A DNA stretch of 64,000 bases from Flavobacteriales bacterium (GCA_027066365.1 JAMONV010000018.1:1-64000), one strand, 5' to 3'. Positions 44,582 through 54,477 are shown, counted from the first letter of the stretch. Notes: generated by a model from the sequence alone, not told the origin. Program-made: numbers and translations.

Positions 44582-46531
44582 TTAAGTTTTTGATTTTAAA
44601 CGAAATCCTGCGGTAATCCAGCGTCCGGGAAGGCTTACGTGTGACAATTCATAATATTTGCGGTTAAACACATTTTCTATTTGGAGGTATAAATCCGTTT
44701 GTTTTGTCGGTTGGTAATTGATTTTGAGATCCAAAGTCCAGTAGGGTCGATATTCAAACACACGATATTCACCGTTTTGATAAAGGATGTAATTTCCTGC
44801 ACGGTTTTTATAATTCCATAGCCACGAGACGGTGATTTTTTGAAAGGGTTTTTGTGCCCAAGCCAATGTGAATTTTTGTTTTAGGTAATCCAATACGTAT
44901 TTGGAATAGAATTCGCTTTTGTTTTTTTGCATGTTTTGGACTAATGTCGAAAATATCAGGGTTTTAATCCATGGGGACCGGTTTTCTAGTTTCAATTGTG
45001 CATACCAACCGCTGGTATTCAACCGGGTGAGGTTTTCCGGCTTCCATTTGTCTTGAGGATTGAATTTAATCCAATCGATGGTATTTTTTCCTATGCGGTG
45101 GTAAATACCGGTTTTCCAAGTGAGTTTTTTGTGATTTCCGGAGAGGAAGATTTCGGTAGACACTGATTTTTCAGGCATAAGGGATGGATTTCCTTCGTTT
45201 AGGGGTCCTTGATAATATAAATCGGTGAAGGTGGGAATTCTGAATGCCGTTCCGGCATGCAAGCCGGTTGTCAAATGCTTTCGAAGATATTGTACGGCGA
45301 TACCGGGAAAGAAATACCAATGGTTTTGATAATGTAAAATATTCAATCCGGGTTTGATTCGGAGTTTTCGGTTTGTTTGTGTATAAGAAAAAATCCATTG
45401 ATTGTAGTTTCTACGCGCATATTTATTCAGTAGGATGCCGTCTATGGTTTTGTGTTGGCACGGTGTGACCGTTTCGCCTAATTTATTTCCGGTTATCCGG
45501 GTTTCGGTGTAGCGCCAATCCATTGAAAATCCTTTCCATGACCAGCGAATTCCACCTGCAAAAGCGCGGCTCAAATGCAAATTGGCACCGCGGTAATAGA
45601 TGCCGGGTGCGTAAGCGGCCGTATCGTTGCCCCGAATGTAGTAATCTCCTTTTTTTAGAAATACGCTTTCCCGGAAGAGTTCAAACCGGTCTTTAAAAAA
45701 ATTCAAGGATCCGTAAAATTCTGCGGAAATCTGTCGTGTGTCGTAGCGTATTTTGGTGCCGGTGTATTGTCCGGAAATATGTTCAAATTGCCATGGAAAT
45801 TGTGAAGTGTAGAAACTGTTCGCTCCAAAGGATTTGTCGAGTAATCCGGCTTGCCAAAGCAGGGTGAATTTTCCCCGTTTAACGTGGAAATATGCAAAGT
45901 GATTGCGGGAAAAAAAATCGGTGTTATTGATGTTTTCATTGATTAAATAACCGTTGGATCGAGCAATGGAGGATGCAAGTAACAGGTTTGCATTTTTAAA
46001 TTTTTTATTCCAAAATCCGTCAATATGGCCATAGCCGAACTGTCCGCCGGAAGCATTGATTTCCCATTGCTTGGATAAAGGTTCGGTTTTAAAATTTATT
46101 AATCCGGCATAGGCATTGGCGCCGGCGAAGTAGGAAGCGGCACCCAAGTAAATTTCTACGGTTGAGAAAAGCCCGGATGAAAAGGGAAGTTGAAATCCGT
46201 GATGTCCGGTTTGTGGGTTCAAATATGGCAGCCCGTTAATAAAAATGGCGGTTTGATCGAAATTTCCGCCGCGTAATTGTAAATCGAATTGGATGTCTTT
46301 GGGGCCCCGGGTGCGGATATCGGTTTCGGGTAAAAGTCGTAGTAACTTTGCCGTTTCTGTTACGGGGAGAAATGCCAAACTGTCAGGTATCAGAGTGTCG
46401 GTATTTTGAATAAAGGGAAAAGACGATTTGGTTTCGGTTTTAACAGGGATGGTAATTTCATTTAAATAATCTGTTTGTGCAAAAACAAAGTTGACATACC
46501 CTAAGAAAAGCAAGAGTAATTTACTTTTCAT
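44582..46531 (-). CDS. TonB-dependent outer membrane receptor
   Basis: This 649-residue protein has a signal peptide (KSKLLLLFLGYVNFVFAQ), a plug domain (LRLLPETDIRTRGPKDIQFD, LRGGNFDQTAIFINGLPYLN, FSSGLFSTVEIYLG) and a 22-stranded barrel ending in the BtuB/FecA-type terminus (LYLQIENVFNRKYYELSHVS, LPGRWITAGFRLKSK). The short plug without a carboxypeptidase-like extension is nearer BtuB than SusC. The substrate (cobalamin, siderophore, metal or other) is not evident. It begins 38 bp after accA ends and may be co-transcribed with it. Confidence 0.9.
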   Translation of the reverse strand: MKSKLLLLFLGYVNFVFAQTDYLNEITIPVKTETKSSFPFIQNTDTLIPDSLAFLPVTETAKLLRLLPETDIRTRGPKDIQFDLQLRGGNFDQTAIFINGLPYLNPQTGHHGFQLPFSSGLFSTVEIYLGAASYFAGANAYAGLINFKTEPLSKQWEINASGGQFGYGHIDGFWNKKFKNANLLLASSIARSNGYLINENINNTDFFSRNHFAYFHVKRGKFTLLWQAGLLDKSFGANSFYTSQFPWQFEHISGQYTGTKIRYDTRQISAEFYGSLNFFKDRFELFRESVFLKKGDYYIRGNDTAAYAPGIYYRGANLHLSRAFAGGIRWSWKGFSMDWRYTETRITGNKLGETVTPCQHKTIDGILLNKYARRNYNQWIFSYTQTNRKLRIKPGLNILHYQNHWYFFPGIAVQYLRKHLTTGLHAGTAFRIPTFTDLYYQGPLNEGNPSLMPEKSVSTEIFLSGNHKKLTWKTGIYHRIGKNTIDWIKFNPQDKWKPENLTRLNTSGWYAQLKLENRSPWIKTLIFSTLVQNMQKNKSEFYSKYVLDYLKQKFTLAWAQKPFQKITVSWLWNYKNRAGNYILYQNGEYRVFEYRPYWTLDLKINYQPTKQTDLYLQIENVFNRKYYELSHVSLPGRWITAGFRLKSKT

Positions 46532-46569
46532 TGTTGTTTTCTTTGAAAATTATAAAAAACGATAGGGGT

Positions 46570-47523
46570 TTATTCGGAATAGACACCCATGGCATTGAAT
46601 TTGTCTACGCGTTTTTCAACCATTTCGTCCGGATGAATATTTTTCAATTCGTTATATGCTTTGAGGACGGCATTTTTCCAGTTGACAAATGTTTCGTTCC
46701 AATTACGATGTGCCCCGCCCACGGGTTCTTTGATAATTTCGTCTATGAGTTTGAGTTTTTTCATGTCTTTGGGTGTAAGCTTTAGCTGTTCGGCGGCGGT
46801 TTCTTTAAAATCCCAGCTACGCCAGAGGATGCTTGAGCAAGATTCGGGCGAGATAACGGAATACCAAGTATTTTCCATCATCATGACTTTGTCGCCAACA
46901 CCGATGCCCAGCGCTCCGCCGGAGGCTCCTTCACCGATAATGGTAACGATAACGGGGGTTTTTAGTTGACTCATTTCTTTAATATTGCGAGCAATGGCTT
47001 CGCCTTGACCTCGTTCTTCGGCTTCGATACCGGGGAAAGCGCCCGGTGTGTCAATCAGCGTGACTACGGGGATATGAAATCGTTCTGCGAGTTTCATTAG
47101 GCGTAGGGCCTTCCGGTAACCTTCTGGATTCGGCATACCGAAACGGCGGTATTTCCGTTCATTGGTGTTGCGTCCTTTTTGCATGCCGATAAACATGAAT
47201 GTTTGTCCGTCAAGTTTTCCCAATCCGCCCACCATGGCTTTGTCGTCGCCGAAATTACGGTCGCCGTGCAGTTCGAAAAAGGTATCTCCCGCCAGCGCTT
47301 TGATATAGTCCAATGTGTAGGGTCGCTGCGGATGGCGGCTCAATTGAACCCGTTGCCAAGGCGTGAGGTTCTTATGTATTTCCTTTAATTTTTTTTCGAT
47401 TTCTTTCTTGATTTTAATGCAAGCGTCCGTTACATCCACGCCGCTTTTTTCGGCGACTTCCATGCATTGTTTATAATGATTGTCGAGTTCTTCGATTTCC
47501 CGTTCAAATTCCAAATATTCCAT
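46570..47523 (-). CDS. accA: Acetyl-CoA carboxylase carboxyltransferase subunit alpha
   Basis: This 317-residue protein forms with AccD the carboxyltransferase that makes malonyl-CoA for fatty acid synthesis. The conserved stretches [56 protein letters not shown]-like (here [20 protein letters not shown]) and [16 protein letters not shown] form the oxyanion-hole region. The length equals E. coli AccA (319). AccD is not in the window. Confidence 0.97.
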   Translation of the reverse strand: MEYLEFEREIEELDNHYKQCMEVAEKSGVDVTDACIKIKKEIEKKLKEIHKNLTPWQRVQLSRHPQRPYTLDYIKALAGDTFFELHGDRNFGDDKAMVGGLGKLDGQTFMFIGMQKGRNTNERKYRRFGMPNPEGYRKALRLMKLAERFHIPVVTLIDTPGAFPGIEAEERGQGEAIARNIKEMSQLKTPVIVTIIGEGASGGALGIGVGDKVMMMENTWYSVISPESCSSILWRSWDFKETAAEQLKLTPKDMKKLKLIDEIIKEPVGGAHRNWNETFVNWKNAVLKAYNELKNIHPDEMVEKRVDKFNAMGVYSE

Positions 47524-47557
47524 ATTGAGGGTCTTTTGGAAGCGAAATTAAAAAAAA

Positions 47558-48457
47558 TTATTCAATAGGTTTGCGCATCGAGCGGATTTTTATCAGACTT
47601 TCCAGGGTTATAACGGTCAAAATCGCTGCCGCGCCAATATAAAACCGTGATGACATTTTTTCGCTTTCTCCGAAAAATATCAAGGCTAGAATTATTCCGT
47701 AAACCGGTTCCAAATTTACGGAAAGAATAAGCGTGTAGGGAGTGATTTTCTTTAGAATTTCCAAGGAAGCCGTATAGGCGAACGACGTGCAAATCAGACT
47801 CAGAATTAATAAAAGAATCAAGTCGGTGGCCGATAAATTGAAGGCATGTGTGAAATGGCCGCCGGATATCATAAAAAGCGTCAGAAAAATAAATGCAAAG
47901 AGCAATTGGTAGAAAGACAGATTCACGGCGCCGGTTTTGTGGATGAAACGTCCGTTGATGAGTGTGAATAAAACACCGGCAAACGAGGCTCCCAAAGCGA
48001 GAATAACCGGTAGCCAATGCACTTTTTCCACCCTGAAAATATAGCCTAAACCCGCTATTACCAACAACCCGAATATCATTTCATACCAGCGAAATGGGCG
48101 TTTGTAAAATACGGGTTCGAGCAGGGACGTAAAGAATGCCGACACCGACATGGTAATCAAAGTCAAAGAGACACTGCCCGCTTTGATGGAAGCAAAAAAG
48201 GATAACCAATGCAATGCCAATAAAAAACCGAGCATAATAAATGCTTTCCACTCCCTTATTCCGAATTTTTGTTTTATTTTTTTGATATGCTTATATAGCG
48301 ATAGTGCAAAAACACTTAAGCCGACACGCCACCATGTGAGTGGAAGTGCTTCCAATGAAATCAATTTTCCCAATACGGCCGTAAATCCCCATAGAAAAAT
48401 AATGAAATGCATCAACAGGTAAAAGTGTCCGGTGCGATAATTTTTATCGTTGTGCAT
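47558..48457 (-). CDS. EamA/DMT-family transporter
   Basis: This 299-residue membrane protein has about ten spans in two EamA repeats (FYLLMHFIIFLWGFTAVLGK in the first; YQLLFAFIFLTLFMISGG in the second). The second repeat holds the usual LEPVYGIILALIFFGE motif. Drug/metabolite transporters export metabolites or amino acids; the substrate is unknown. Its start overlaps the end of the lptF/G-type gene by 14 nt, so it is the last gene of tgt-lptF/G-EamA. Confidence 0.9.
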   Translation of the reverse strand: MHNDKNYRTGHFYLLMHFIIFLWGFTAVLGKLISLEALPLTWWRVGLSVFALSLYKHIKKIKQKFGIREWKAFIMLGFLLALHWLSFFASIKAGSVSLTLITMSVSAFFTSLLEPVFYKRPFRWYEMIFGLLVIAGLGYIFRVEKVHWLPVILALGASFAGVLFTLINGRFIHKTGAVNLSFYQLLFAFIFLTLFMISGGHFTHAFNLSATDLILLLILSLICTSFAYTASLEILKKITPYTLILSVNLEPVYGIILALIFFGESEKMSSRFYIGAAAILTVITLESLIKIRSMRKPIE

Positions 48458-49532
48458 TGCGTAGCAAATAGAGCGCCAAAATTACAAAAAAGATATTGGG
48501 AAGCCACGCCGCCCAGAAGGGACTAAAACCGGCTTTTACCGATAAAATGCCGAAGATTTTGTCGAAAAATATGTAAATAAATGCCACCACAATTCCCAGT
48601 GCCAGATTCATGCCTATTCCGCCGCGTCTTTTGCGTGAAGCTACGGCCACGGCAATAAATGTCAGAATAAAAGCCGAAACGGGTAAACTGATCCGGCGGT
48701 ATTTTTCAAGCAAATAGCGGTTGATGTTTTTGGAGCCGCGTAATTTTTCCTTCTCGATAAATGTGCGTAATTCCGGAGTGGGTAATCCTTCGGCAATGTA
48801 ATTTAAAGGTGTCAGATCGTCCAATGAAAAAGGTAGAATCGTATCCTTGGTTGTATAATGCACGACCGAATTGGTTCCGTCGTTATGAAAAATGCGTTTC
48901 GTTACATTGAACATACGATAATGATGCTTGCCGGTGCTGTCTTCGACCAGTTTTATCCGGGTTGAATAAAGCCTTGACTTCAAATGTTCCCCGTCGATTT
49001 CTTCGATGATGAAATCATAAACCGTTCCCGCATTATGGTTGATGCTTGAAGCATAAATGTAATGTGTCCCGTCCACTTGCCTGTAAACATTATTTTTATC
49101 ACGGTATTGGGCGTGCTTATAGACATATTTGCTCCAAAATTCATTGTAAGTCATACGCGCCTTGGGAATAATGTTTGTATTCAGATAAACAACCGTTGTT
49201 GCCACGATCAGTGCACCTGTGAAATAAGGAACCATAAATCGCTTGAAAGACATGCCGCCGTTGAGTATCGCAATGATTTCGGTGTTTTGCGCCATGCGGG
49301 AAGTAAACCATAAAATCGATAGAAACAGAAAAATAGGAAATAAAATATTGAAAAAAGTAAGCAGAAAAGATTTATAATAAACGATTATTTCACTTGCCGG
49401 AACTTTGTTTTCGGAAAAATCCTCGATTCTTTCGCTGAAATCGATTAAAATGCTTACGGGAATAAATACAAGCAAAAGCATCAAAAAAGTGCCGAAATAT
49501 TGTTTCAATATGTATTTATCGAGGATTTTCAT
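48444..49532 (-). CDS. LptF/LptG-family permease (YjgP/YjgQ)
   Basis: This 362-residue protein has the LptF/G layout: an N-terminal DKYILKQYFGTFLMLLLVFI span, a second and third span, a periplasmic beta-jellyroll (about 130-260: YRQVDGTHYIYASSINHNAG) and three C-terminal spans. The LptBFG transporter extracts lipopolysaccharide from the inner membrane. Which of LptF or LptG it equals cannot be told from one gene. It starts 1 bp after tgt ends. Confidence 0.92.
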   Translation of the reverse strand: MKILDKYILKQYFGTFLMLLLVFIPVSILIDFSERIEDFSENKVPASEIIVYYKSFLLTFFNILFPIFLFLSILWFTSRMAQNTEIIAILNGGMSFKRFMVPYFTGALIVATTVVYLNTNIIPKARMTYNEFWSKYVYKHAQYRDKNNVYRQVDGTHYIYASSINHNAGTVYDFIIEEIDGEHLKSRLYSTRIKLVEDSTGKHHYRMFNVTKRIFHNDGTNSVVHYTTKDTILPFSLDDLTPLNYIAEGLPTPELRTFIEKEKLRGSKNINRYLLEKYRRISLPVSAFILTFIAVAVASRKRRGGIGMNLALGIVVAFIYIFFDKIFGILSVKAGFSPFWAAWLPNIFFVILALYLLRNAQR

Positions 49533-49533
49533 G

Positions 49534-50664
49534 CTACAATTTACGCGATAATTTGGGGATCATAATGCTTTTCCATGAAGCGAAATCGCCTTCGAGAATA
49601 TGCTTGCGTGCTTCCTTCACAAGCCACAAATAAAATGCCAAATTATGCACCGATGCGATTTGTTTGGCCAGTAGTTCGTTTGCTACAAATAAATGCCGTA
49701 AATAAGCTTTGGAATACATGGTGTCTACATAACTGATACCGAGCGGATCAAGCGGACTGAAATCGTCTTTCCACTTGGCATTGCGAATGTTAATGGTTCC
49801 TTCCGATGTAAAGAGCATGGCATTTCGTGCATTACGCGTGGGCATGACACAATCGAACATATCGACACCCAAAGCAATACTTTCCAAAATGTTAGCCGGC
49901 GTGCCCACGCCCATTAAATAGCGTGGTTTGTCATCGGGTAAAATCGCGCATACGATTTCCGTCATTTCATACATTAATTCCGCCGGTTCACCTACCGATA
50001 ATCCTCCGATGGCATTTCCGTCGGCATTCCTTGAAGCGATATATTCCGCCGATTGCTTGCGCAGGTCCTTGAAAGTGCTTCCTTGAACAATGGGAAACAA
50101 ACTTTGTTCATAACCGTATTTCGGCGGCACTTTTTCAAGATGTTGAATACAACGGTCGAGCCAGCGGTGGGTCATTTCCATAGACGCTTTGGCATAGTTA
50201 TAATCCACCGGCCAATCGGTGCATTCGTCAAAAGCCATGATGATGTCGGCACCGATGGAACGTTGAATTTCCATGACTTTTTCCGGAGTAAAAAAGTGAT
50301 ACGATCCGTCAATATGCGACTGAAACCGGACCCCTTCTTCTTTGATTTTACGTCGACCGGATAAGGAATATACTTGAAATCCTCCACTGTCGGTTAAGAT
50401 GGCACCGTCCCAATTCATAAACCGGTGTAAACCGCCGGCTTTTTCCAGAATCCCGGTTCCGGGACGCAGATAAAGATGATAAGTGTTGCCTAAGATAATT
50501 TCGGCTCCGATATCGGTTTTTAATTCCCGTTGATGCACGGCTTTAACGCTGCCGACCGTTCCCACCGGCATGAAAACCGGAGTGTGGATTTTCCCGTGTG
50601 CAGTTTCCAAAACACCCGCCCGCGCCTGCGATCCCGGATCCTTCTTTTCAATCCTGAATTGCAT
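49534..50664 (-). CDS. tgt: tRNA-guanine transglycosylase, zinc-ligand-less
   Basis: This 376-residue enzyme exchanges guanine for preQ1 at the wobble position of tRNAs with GUN anticodons. The substrate-binding ILTDSGGFQVYSL, IMAFDECTDWPVDY, AIGGLSVGEP and YLMGVGTPANILE, and the nucleophile region MFDCVMPTRNARNAM, are all present. The zinc site usually reads DPxCxCYxC; here it is DPLGISYVDTMYSKAYLRHL, so the three cysteines are lost, although the later histidine (VHNLAFY) remains. The length is normal (E. coli 375). First gene of an operon with an LptF/G permease and an EamA transporter. Confidence 0.95.
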   Translation of the reverse strand: MQFRIEKKDPGSQARAGVLETAHGKIHTPVFMPVGTVGSVKAVHQRELKTDIGAEIILGNTYHLYLRPGTGILEKAGGLHRFMNWDGAILTDSGGFQVYSLSGRRKIKEEGVRFQSHIDGSYHFFTPEKVMEIQRSIGADIIMAFDECTDWPVDYNYAKASMEMTHRWLDRCIQHLEKVPPKYGYEQSLFPIVQGSTFKDLRKQSAEYIASRNADGNAIGGLSVGEPAELMYEMTEIVCAILPDDKPRYLMGVGTPANILESIALGVDMFDCVMPTRNARNAMLFTSEGTINIRNAKWKDDFSPLDPLGISYVDTMYSKAYLRHLFVANELLAKQIASVHNLAFYLWLVKEARKHILEGDFASWKSIMIPKLSRKL

Positions 50665-50832
50665 AAAACTTTTTCAAATCCGTTGCGAAAATACGATTTT
50701 TCGACCAACCTTGTTATACCGTCTTTTTAAATCGATTTTTAGGCAATTTTTTTGCGGGAGAAATATTTTCCGTAATCCGGTTTTTTGTGGTGTAACTAAC
50801 TCTTGAAAAATCTGATTGGAAGATTTAGATAA

Positions 50833-50859
50833 AAAGAAAACCGTAAAATAATACGGCTT
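50833..50859 (-). terminator. Terminator of the DUF1573 gene
   Basis: AACCGTA and TACGGCTT (with a G-U pair) form a 7-8-bp stem around a 6-nt loop. On the minus strand it continues as TTTTCTTTTT. Confidence 0.6.
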
Positions 50860-50901
50860 CCTTGAAATAATTTGATTCGATTTTCGGTAAATTCCGTTGA
50901 A

Positions 50902-51348
50902 TCAACGGGTTTGAAATACGGGGCTGGTTTCTTTTTTGCGGTTTAAATCCACTTTATTCGGATCGATTACCCGTCCTTTTATTTTGAGAATAATTACACC
51001 GTTCGGCACGTTGGTCGCGTTGCTATAGACCGTAACGGTTTTTCGGAAAGGTCCTATATGATTGGTATTGTAGTGCACGCGGATTCTGGCGGTTTCGCCC
51101 GGCATAATCGGTTTTTGAGGACGTTCGGCAATGGTGCAGCCACAACTGGATTTTACCCGGTTGATTACCAATGGTGCATTACCCGTGTTAGTAAATTCAA
51201 AGACACGATACCCGTCGGCGCCTTTATTGATTTCACCGTAATCGATAGTGGTTTCTTTGAATTCGATTTTCGGCCCGTTAGCTTGTGATTGTTGTGCTAT
51301 TCCCCAAAATCCGGTCAGTAATAATAGGAATGTAATGACTTTTTTCAT
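50902..51348 (-). CDS. DUF1573 secreted protein
   Basis: This 148-residue protein has a signal peptide (KKVITFLLLLTGFWGIAQQ) and one DUF1573 domain, an immunoglobulin-like fold: FKETTIDYGEINKGADGYRV, FEFTNTGNAPLVI, VKSSCGCTIAERPQKPIMPG, then TVTVYSNATN. The CGC motif after SS is the family hallmark. The proteins are periplasmic or surface associated; function is unknown. It has a good promoter and its own terminator, so it is monocistronic. Confidence 0.9.
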   Translation of the reverse strand: MKKVITFLLLLTGFWGIAQQSQANGPKIEFKETTIDYGEINKGADGYRVFEFTNTGNAPLVINRVKSSCGCTIAERPQKPIMPGETARIRVHYNTNHIGPFRKTVTVYSNATNVPNGVIILKIKGRVIDPNKVDLNRKKETSPVFQTR

Positions 51349-51384
51349 GACTCGTTTAAATTTGAGTTACACTGATATTAAAAA

Positions 51385-51417
51385 CAAATATAATACCAAA
51401 CTTATAAATTAAACAAA
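51385..51417 (-). promoter_or_regulatory. Promoter of the DUF1573 gene
   Basis: On the minus strand TTTG (51417-51414) and TATATTTG (51392-51385) are separated by 21 bp, and the ATG begins 36 nt after the -7 box. Confidence 0.6.
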
Positions 51418-51512
51418 TTTAAATGGGATTTTTGTAGCTAACGGGTTTTTAGGACGGGAAAGTCCCGAAAAATTTGCATTTTTGCTTGTTCGTAATTATT
51501 GATTGAATTTTT

Positions 51513-54137
51513 ATGGAAATACCGGCCAAATACAGTCCGCAAGAAGTCGAAAGAAAGTGGTATGAATTTTGGGAAAAACAAGGATTTTTCAATTCCGATC
51601 CCGATGACCGGGAACCGTATGTGATTGTGATTCCTCCGCCTAATGTTACCGGCGTTTTACATATGGGTCACATGCTCAATAATACTTTGCAAGACGTTTT
51701 GATTCGTAGAGCGAGGCTCAAAGGATATAATGCACTTTGGGTTCCCGGCACCGATCATGCATCCATTGCCACCGAAGCCAAAGTGGTGGCCAAACTGAAA
51801 TCCGAAGGAGTCGAGAAAAAAGATTTGACTCGCGACGAATTTTTGAATCATGCCTGGGATTGGACACATAAGCACGGGGGTATTATCTTGAAACAATTGC
51901 GATATTTGGGCGCTTCGTGCGATTGGCGACGCACCAAATTTACGCTTGATCCCGATATGTATGAAAGCGTTATCAAGGTTTTTGTGGACTTATATAATAA
52001 AGGTAAAATATACCGGGGTTATCGTATGGTGAATTGGGATCCCGAAGCCCGAACCACTGTTTCCGACGAAGAAGTGATTTATGCCGACGAACAAGGTAAA
52101 CTTTATTATTTGCGTTATCCGATTGCCGGTTCCGATGGCGAATATATCGAGATTGCCACCACACGTCCCGAAACCATTCTGGGCGATACAGCTATTGCCG
52201 TAAGTCCCGAAAACGAGAAATACCGGAAATTTGTCGGGAAAAAAGCTATTGTTCCCATAGCCAATCGTGAAATACCCATCATTGCGGATGATTATGTGGA
52301 TCCGGAATTCGGGACGGGTGCATTGAAAATTACACCGGCACACGATCCTAATGACAAGGAAATCGGCGACCGGCACGGATTGGAAGTAATTGATATCTTC
52401 AATGAAGACGCTACGCTCAACGAATACGGTTTGCATTATGAAGGTATGGATAGATTTGAAGTGCGCAAAGCCATTGTTAAAGAGTTGGAAGCAAAAGGAT
52501 ATTTGGTGAAAACCGAAGCACATATGCACCGGGTAGGACGAAGCGAGCGTACTAAAGCGGTAATCGAACCGAGATTGTCGAGGCAATGGTTTTTGAAAAT
52601 GAAGGAATTGGCGCGTCCGGCAATAGATGCCGTTCGGAATGGCGATGTAAAACTCATTCCGAAAAAATTTGAAAACACGTATTTCCACTGGATGGAAAAT
52701 GTGCGCGATTGGAATATTTCGCGACAGCTTTGGTGGGGCCATCGAATTCCGGCTTATTATTACGGCGAAGGCGAAGATGATTTTGTGGTGGCGGAAAATC
52801 TTGAACAAGCCGTTCGGTTGGCTAGGAAAAAAACCGGAAATCAATCGTTGACGGACAAGGATTTGCGCCAGGACGAAGATGTGTTGGATACATGGTTTTC
52901 TTCATGGCTATGGCCGATTACGGTTTTTGACGGCATTCGTAATCCCGGTAATACGGATTTTCAATATTATTATCCTACAAATGATTTGGTGACGGCACCG
53001 GAAATTTTGTTTTTCTGGGTGGCGCGAATGATTATGGCCGGATATGAGTTTGCTGCTGAAAAACCTTTTGAAAATGTTTATTTAACCGGAATTGTCCGGG
53101 ATAAATTGGGGAGAAAAATGTCCAAATCCCTCGGAAATTCTCCCGATCCGATTATGTTGATTGAAAAATACGGTGCCGATGCCGTTCGTGTGGGGATGCT
53201 GCTGACTTCGCCGGCGGGAAACGATTTACCTTTTGACGAACAATTGGTGGTTCAAGGACGGAATTTTGCCAATAAAATTTGGAACGGCTTTCGGTTGGTT
53301 AAATCTTGGAAAATCGACCAAACGAAGGAGCAACCGGATTATGCGGCGATGGCCGTGGAATGGTACCGTAACCGCTTTGCACAAATTTTCGGCCAAATCG
53401 AGAAAGATTTCGAGCAATATCGTATTTCGGAAGCACTGAAGAAGATTTATTCTTTGATTTGGGATGATTACAGTTCTTGGTATTTGGAAATGATCAAGCC
53501 CTATTATGGTGAAAAGACAGATCGAAAAACTTATGCGGCAACGATTGAGATTTTGGAGAATAATCTGAAAATATTGCATCCGTTCATGCCGTTTATAACG
53601 GAAGAAATTTGGCAACATATTCGTGAACGTCGTCCGGAAGAGGCTTTGATCGTGTCGAATTATCCTGAAATGAAGGAATATTCGGATTCGGTAATACGGG
53701 CGGGAGAACATATGAAGGAAATCATTTCGGGTGTTCGAAAAATCAGAAAGGAAAAGCAAATTTCACCTAAAACACCGTTGAAACTTTATGCTTTGTTGCA
53801 TGAAGAATTTGATGAGCGTTTTTGGCCGGTTATCAAAAAAACGGTTCATTTGAGCGAGCTGGAAGAAGGGCAGCCGGAGGGAGATTCTATTTCGTTTCGT
53901 GTTGGCAAGAATGAATATTTTATTCCGTTGGAAGGTTTGGTGGATCCCGAAGAAGAAAAACGAAAAATCAGGGAAGAATTGGAGTATTTGGAAGGGTTTT
54001 TGGCTTCGGTTCGTAAGAAATTGCAAAACGCCCGTTTTGTTCAAAATGCACCGCCTGCCGTTGTGGAGAAAGAGCGTAAAAAAGAATCCGACGCCATGCA
54101 GAAAATATCGGTTTTGCGCCGTCGATTGGGTGAATGA
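51513..54137 (+). CDS. valS: Valyl-tRNA synthetase
   Basis: This 874-residue class I synthetase attaches valine to tRNA-Val and edits mischarged threonine. The HIGH motif lies in PPPNVTGVLHMGHML (residues 41-55) and the KMSKS motif in GRKMSKSLGNS near 534. The editing domain is visible between them (TTRPETILGDTAIAVS). A C-terminal coiled-coil arm (EEEKRKIREELEYLEGFLAS) ends in SVLRRRLGE. The last 58 bp of the gene, with sequence after it, are repeated 541 bp downstream, which suggests a local rearrangement behind the gene. Confidence 0.97.
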   Translation: MEIPAKYSPQEVERKWYEFWEKQGFFNSDPDDREPYVIVIPPPNVTGVLHMGHMLNNTLQDVLIRRARLKGYNALWVPGTDHASIATEAKVVAKLKSEGVEKKDLTRDEFLNHAWDWTHKHGGIILKQLRYLGASCDWRRTKFTLDPDMYESVIKVFVDLYNKGKIYRGYRMVNWDPEARTTVSDEEVIYADEQGKLYYLRYPIAGSDGEYIEIATTRPETILGDTAIAVSPENEKYRKFVGKKAIVPIANREIPIIADDYVDPEFGTGALKITPAHDPNDKEIGDRHGLEVIDIFNEDATLNEYGLHYEGMDRFEVRKAIVKELEAKGYLVKTEAHMHRVGRSERTKAVIEPRLSRQWFLKMKELARPAIDAVRNGDVKLIPKKFENTYFHWMENVRDWNISRQLWWGHRIPAYYYGEGEDDFVVAENLEQAVRLARKKTGNQSLTDKDLRQDEDVLDTWFSSWLWPITVFDGIRNPGNTDFQYYYPTNDLVTAPEILFFWVARMIMAGYEFAAEKPFENVYLTGIVRDKLGRKMSKSLGNSPDPIMLIEKYGADAVRVGMLLTSPAGNDLPFDEQLVVQGRNFANKIWNGFRLVKSWKIDQTKEQPDYAAMAVEWYRNRFAQIFGQIEKDFEQYRISEALKKIYSLIWDDYSSWYLEMIKPYYGEKTDRKTYAATIEILENNLKILHPFMPFITEEIWQHIRERRPEEALIVSNYPEMKEYSDSVIRAGEHMKEIISGVRKIRKEKQISPKTPLKLYALLHEEFDERFWPVIKKTVHLSELEEGQPEGDSISFRVGKNEYFIPLEGLVDPEEEKRKIREELEYLEGFLASVRKKLQNARFVQNAPPAVVEKERKKESDAMQKISVLRRRLGE

Positions 54138-54162
54138 AGTTACTCAAAAGAATAAAATCCCT
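54080..54162 (+). repeat. 83-bp direct repeat, copy 1 (3' end of valS)
   Basis: This stretch covers the last 58 bp of valS and the next 25 bp. It recurs at 54621-54703 with two mismatches (81 of 83 identical). Confidence 0.9.
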
Positions 54163-54300
54163 CCTGTTTTCCGCATTTTTTTATTAACATTTTCTTTATT
54201 GTTAATATCCAATAAGTTGCATTTTGATTTTATGTATTTCGGGTGTCCCGGAATTTTTTATCCTTTTACCTTATTTCATAGATAATAAGATTTTTAAAAA

Positions 54301-54355
54301 TCCGCCGTCAAAGGCGGATAGGCGCGTTGGCCCGGCAAAAATGCTGGCCGGCTGC
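54301..54355 (+). repeat. GC-rich repeat block, copy in element A
   Basis: The block begins with the hairpin TCCGCC-gtcaaa-GGCGGA (54301-54318). The next 37 nt (54319-54355, from TAGGCGCGTTGGCCCGGC onward) match 59668-59704 at 35 positions. Confidence 0.85.
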
Positions 54356-54367
54356 GGGCGGGAATTT

Positions 54368-54450
54368 CCTGCCATGTTAGAAAATCACCAAAGTGCTTGT
54401 CATTTAATTCCGAAGGAATTTTGTCTTTGGTTAGATTTTCTCATGACAGG
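54368..54450. repeat. 83-bp imperfect palindrome inside element A
   Basis: Arms 54368-54393 (beginning CCTGCCATG) and 54425-54450 (ending CATGACAGG) are nearly complementary over 26 nt, with a small bulge and few mismatches. The centre holds a second hairpin, AATTCC-gaa-GGAATT (54406-54420). It could form a long RNA hairpin or a DNA cruciform. Confidence 0.85.
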
Positions 54451-54477
54451 AAAGGGCGGGCGGAAGCATATTTTTGC

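Noticed and set aside
51451-51470. Hairpin CGGGA-aag-TCCCG before valS as a T-box or attenuator
   Set aside because: The stem is only 5 bp and no specifier loop or T-box sequence is present; T-boxes are also not typical of this phylum.
51990-52844. 284-codon open frame on the minus strand opposite valS
   Set aside because: Antisense to valS, no recognisable domain, and a composition typical of a reverse reading of a conserved gene.
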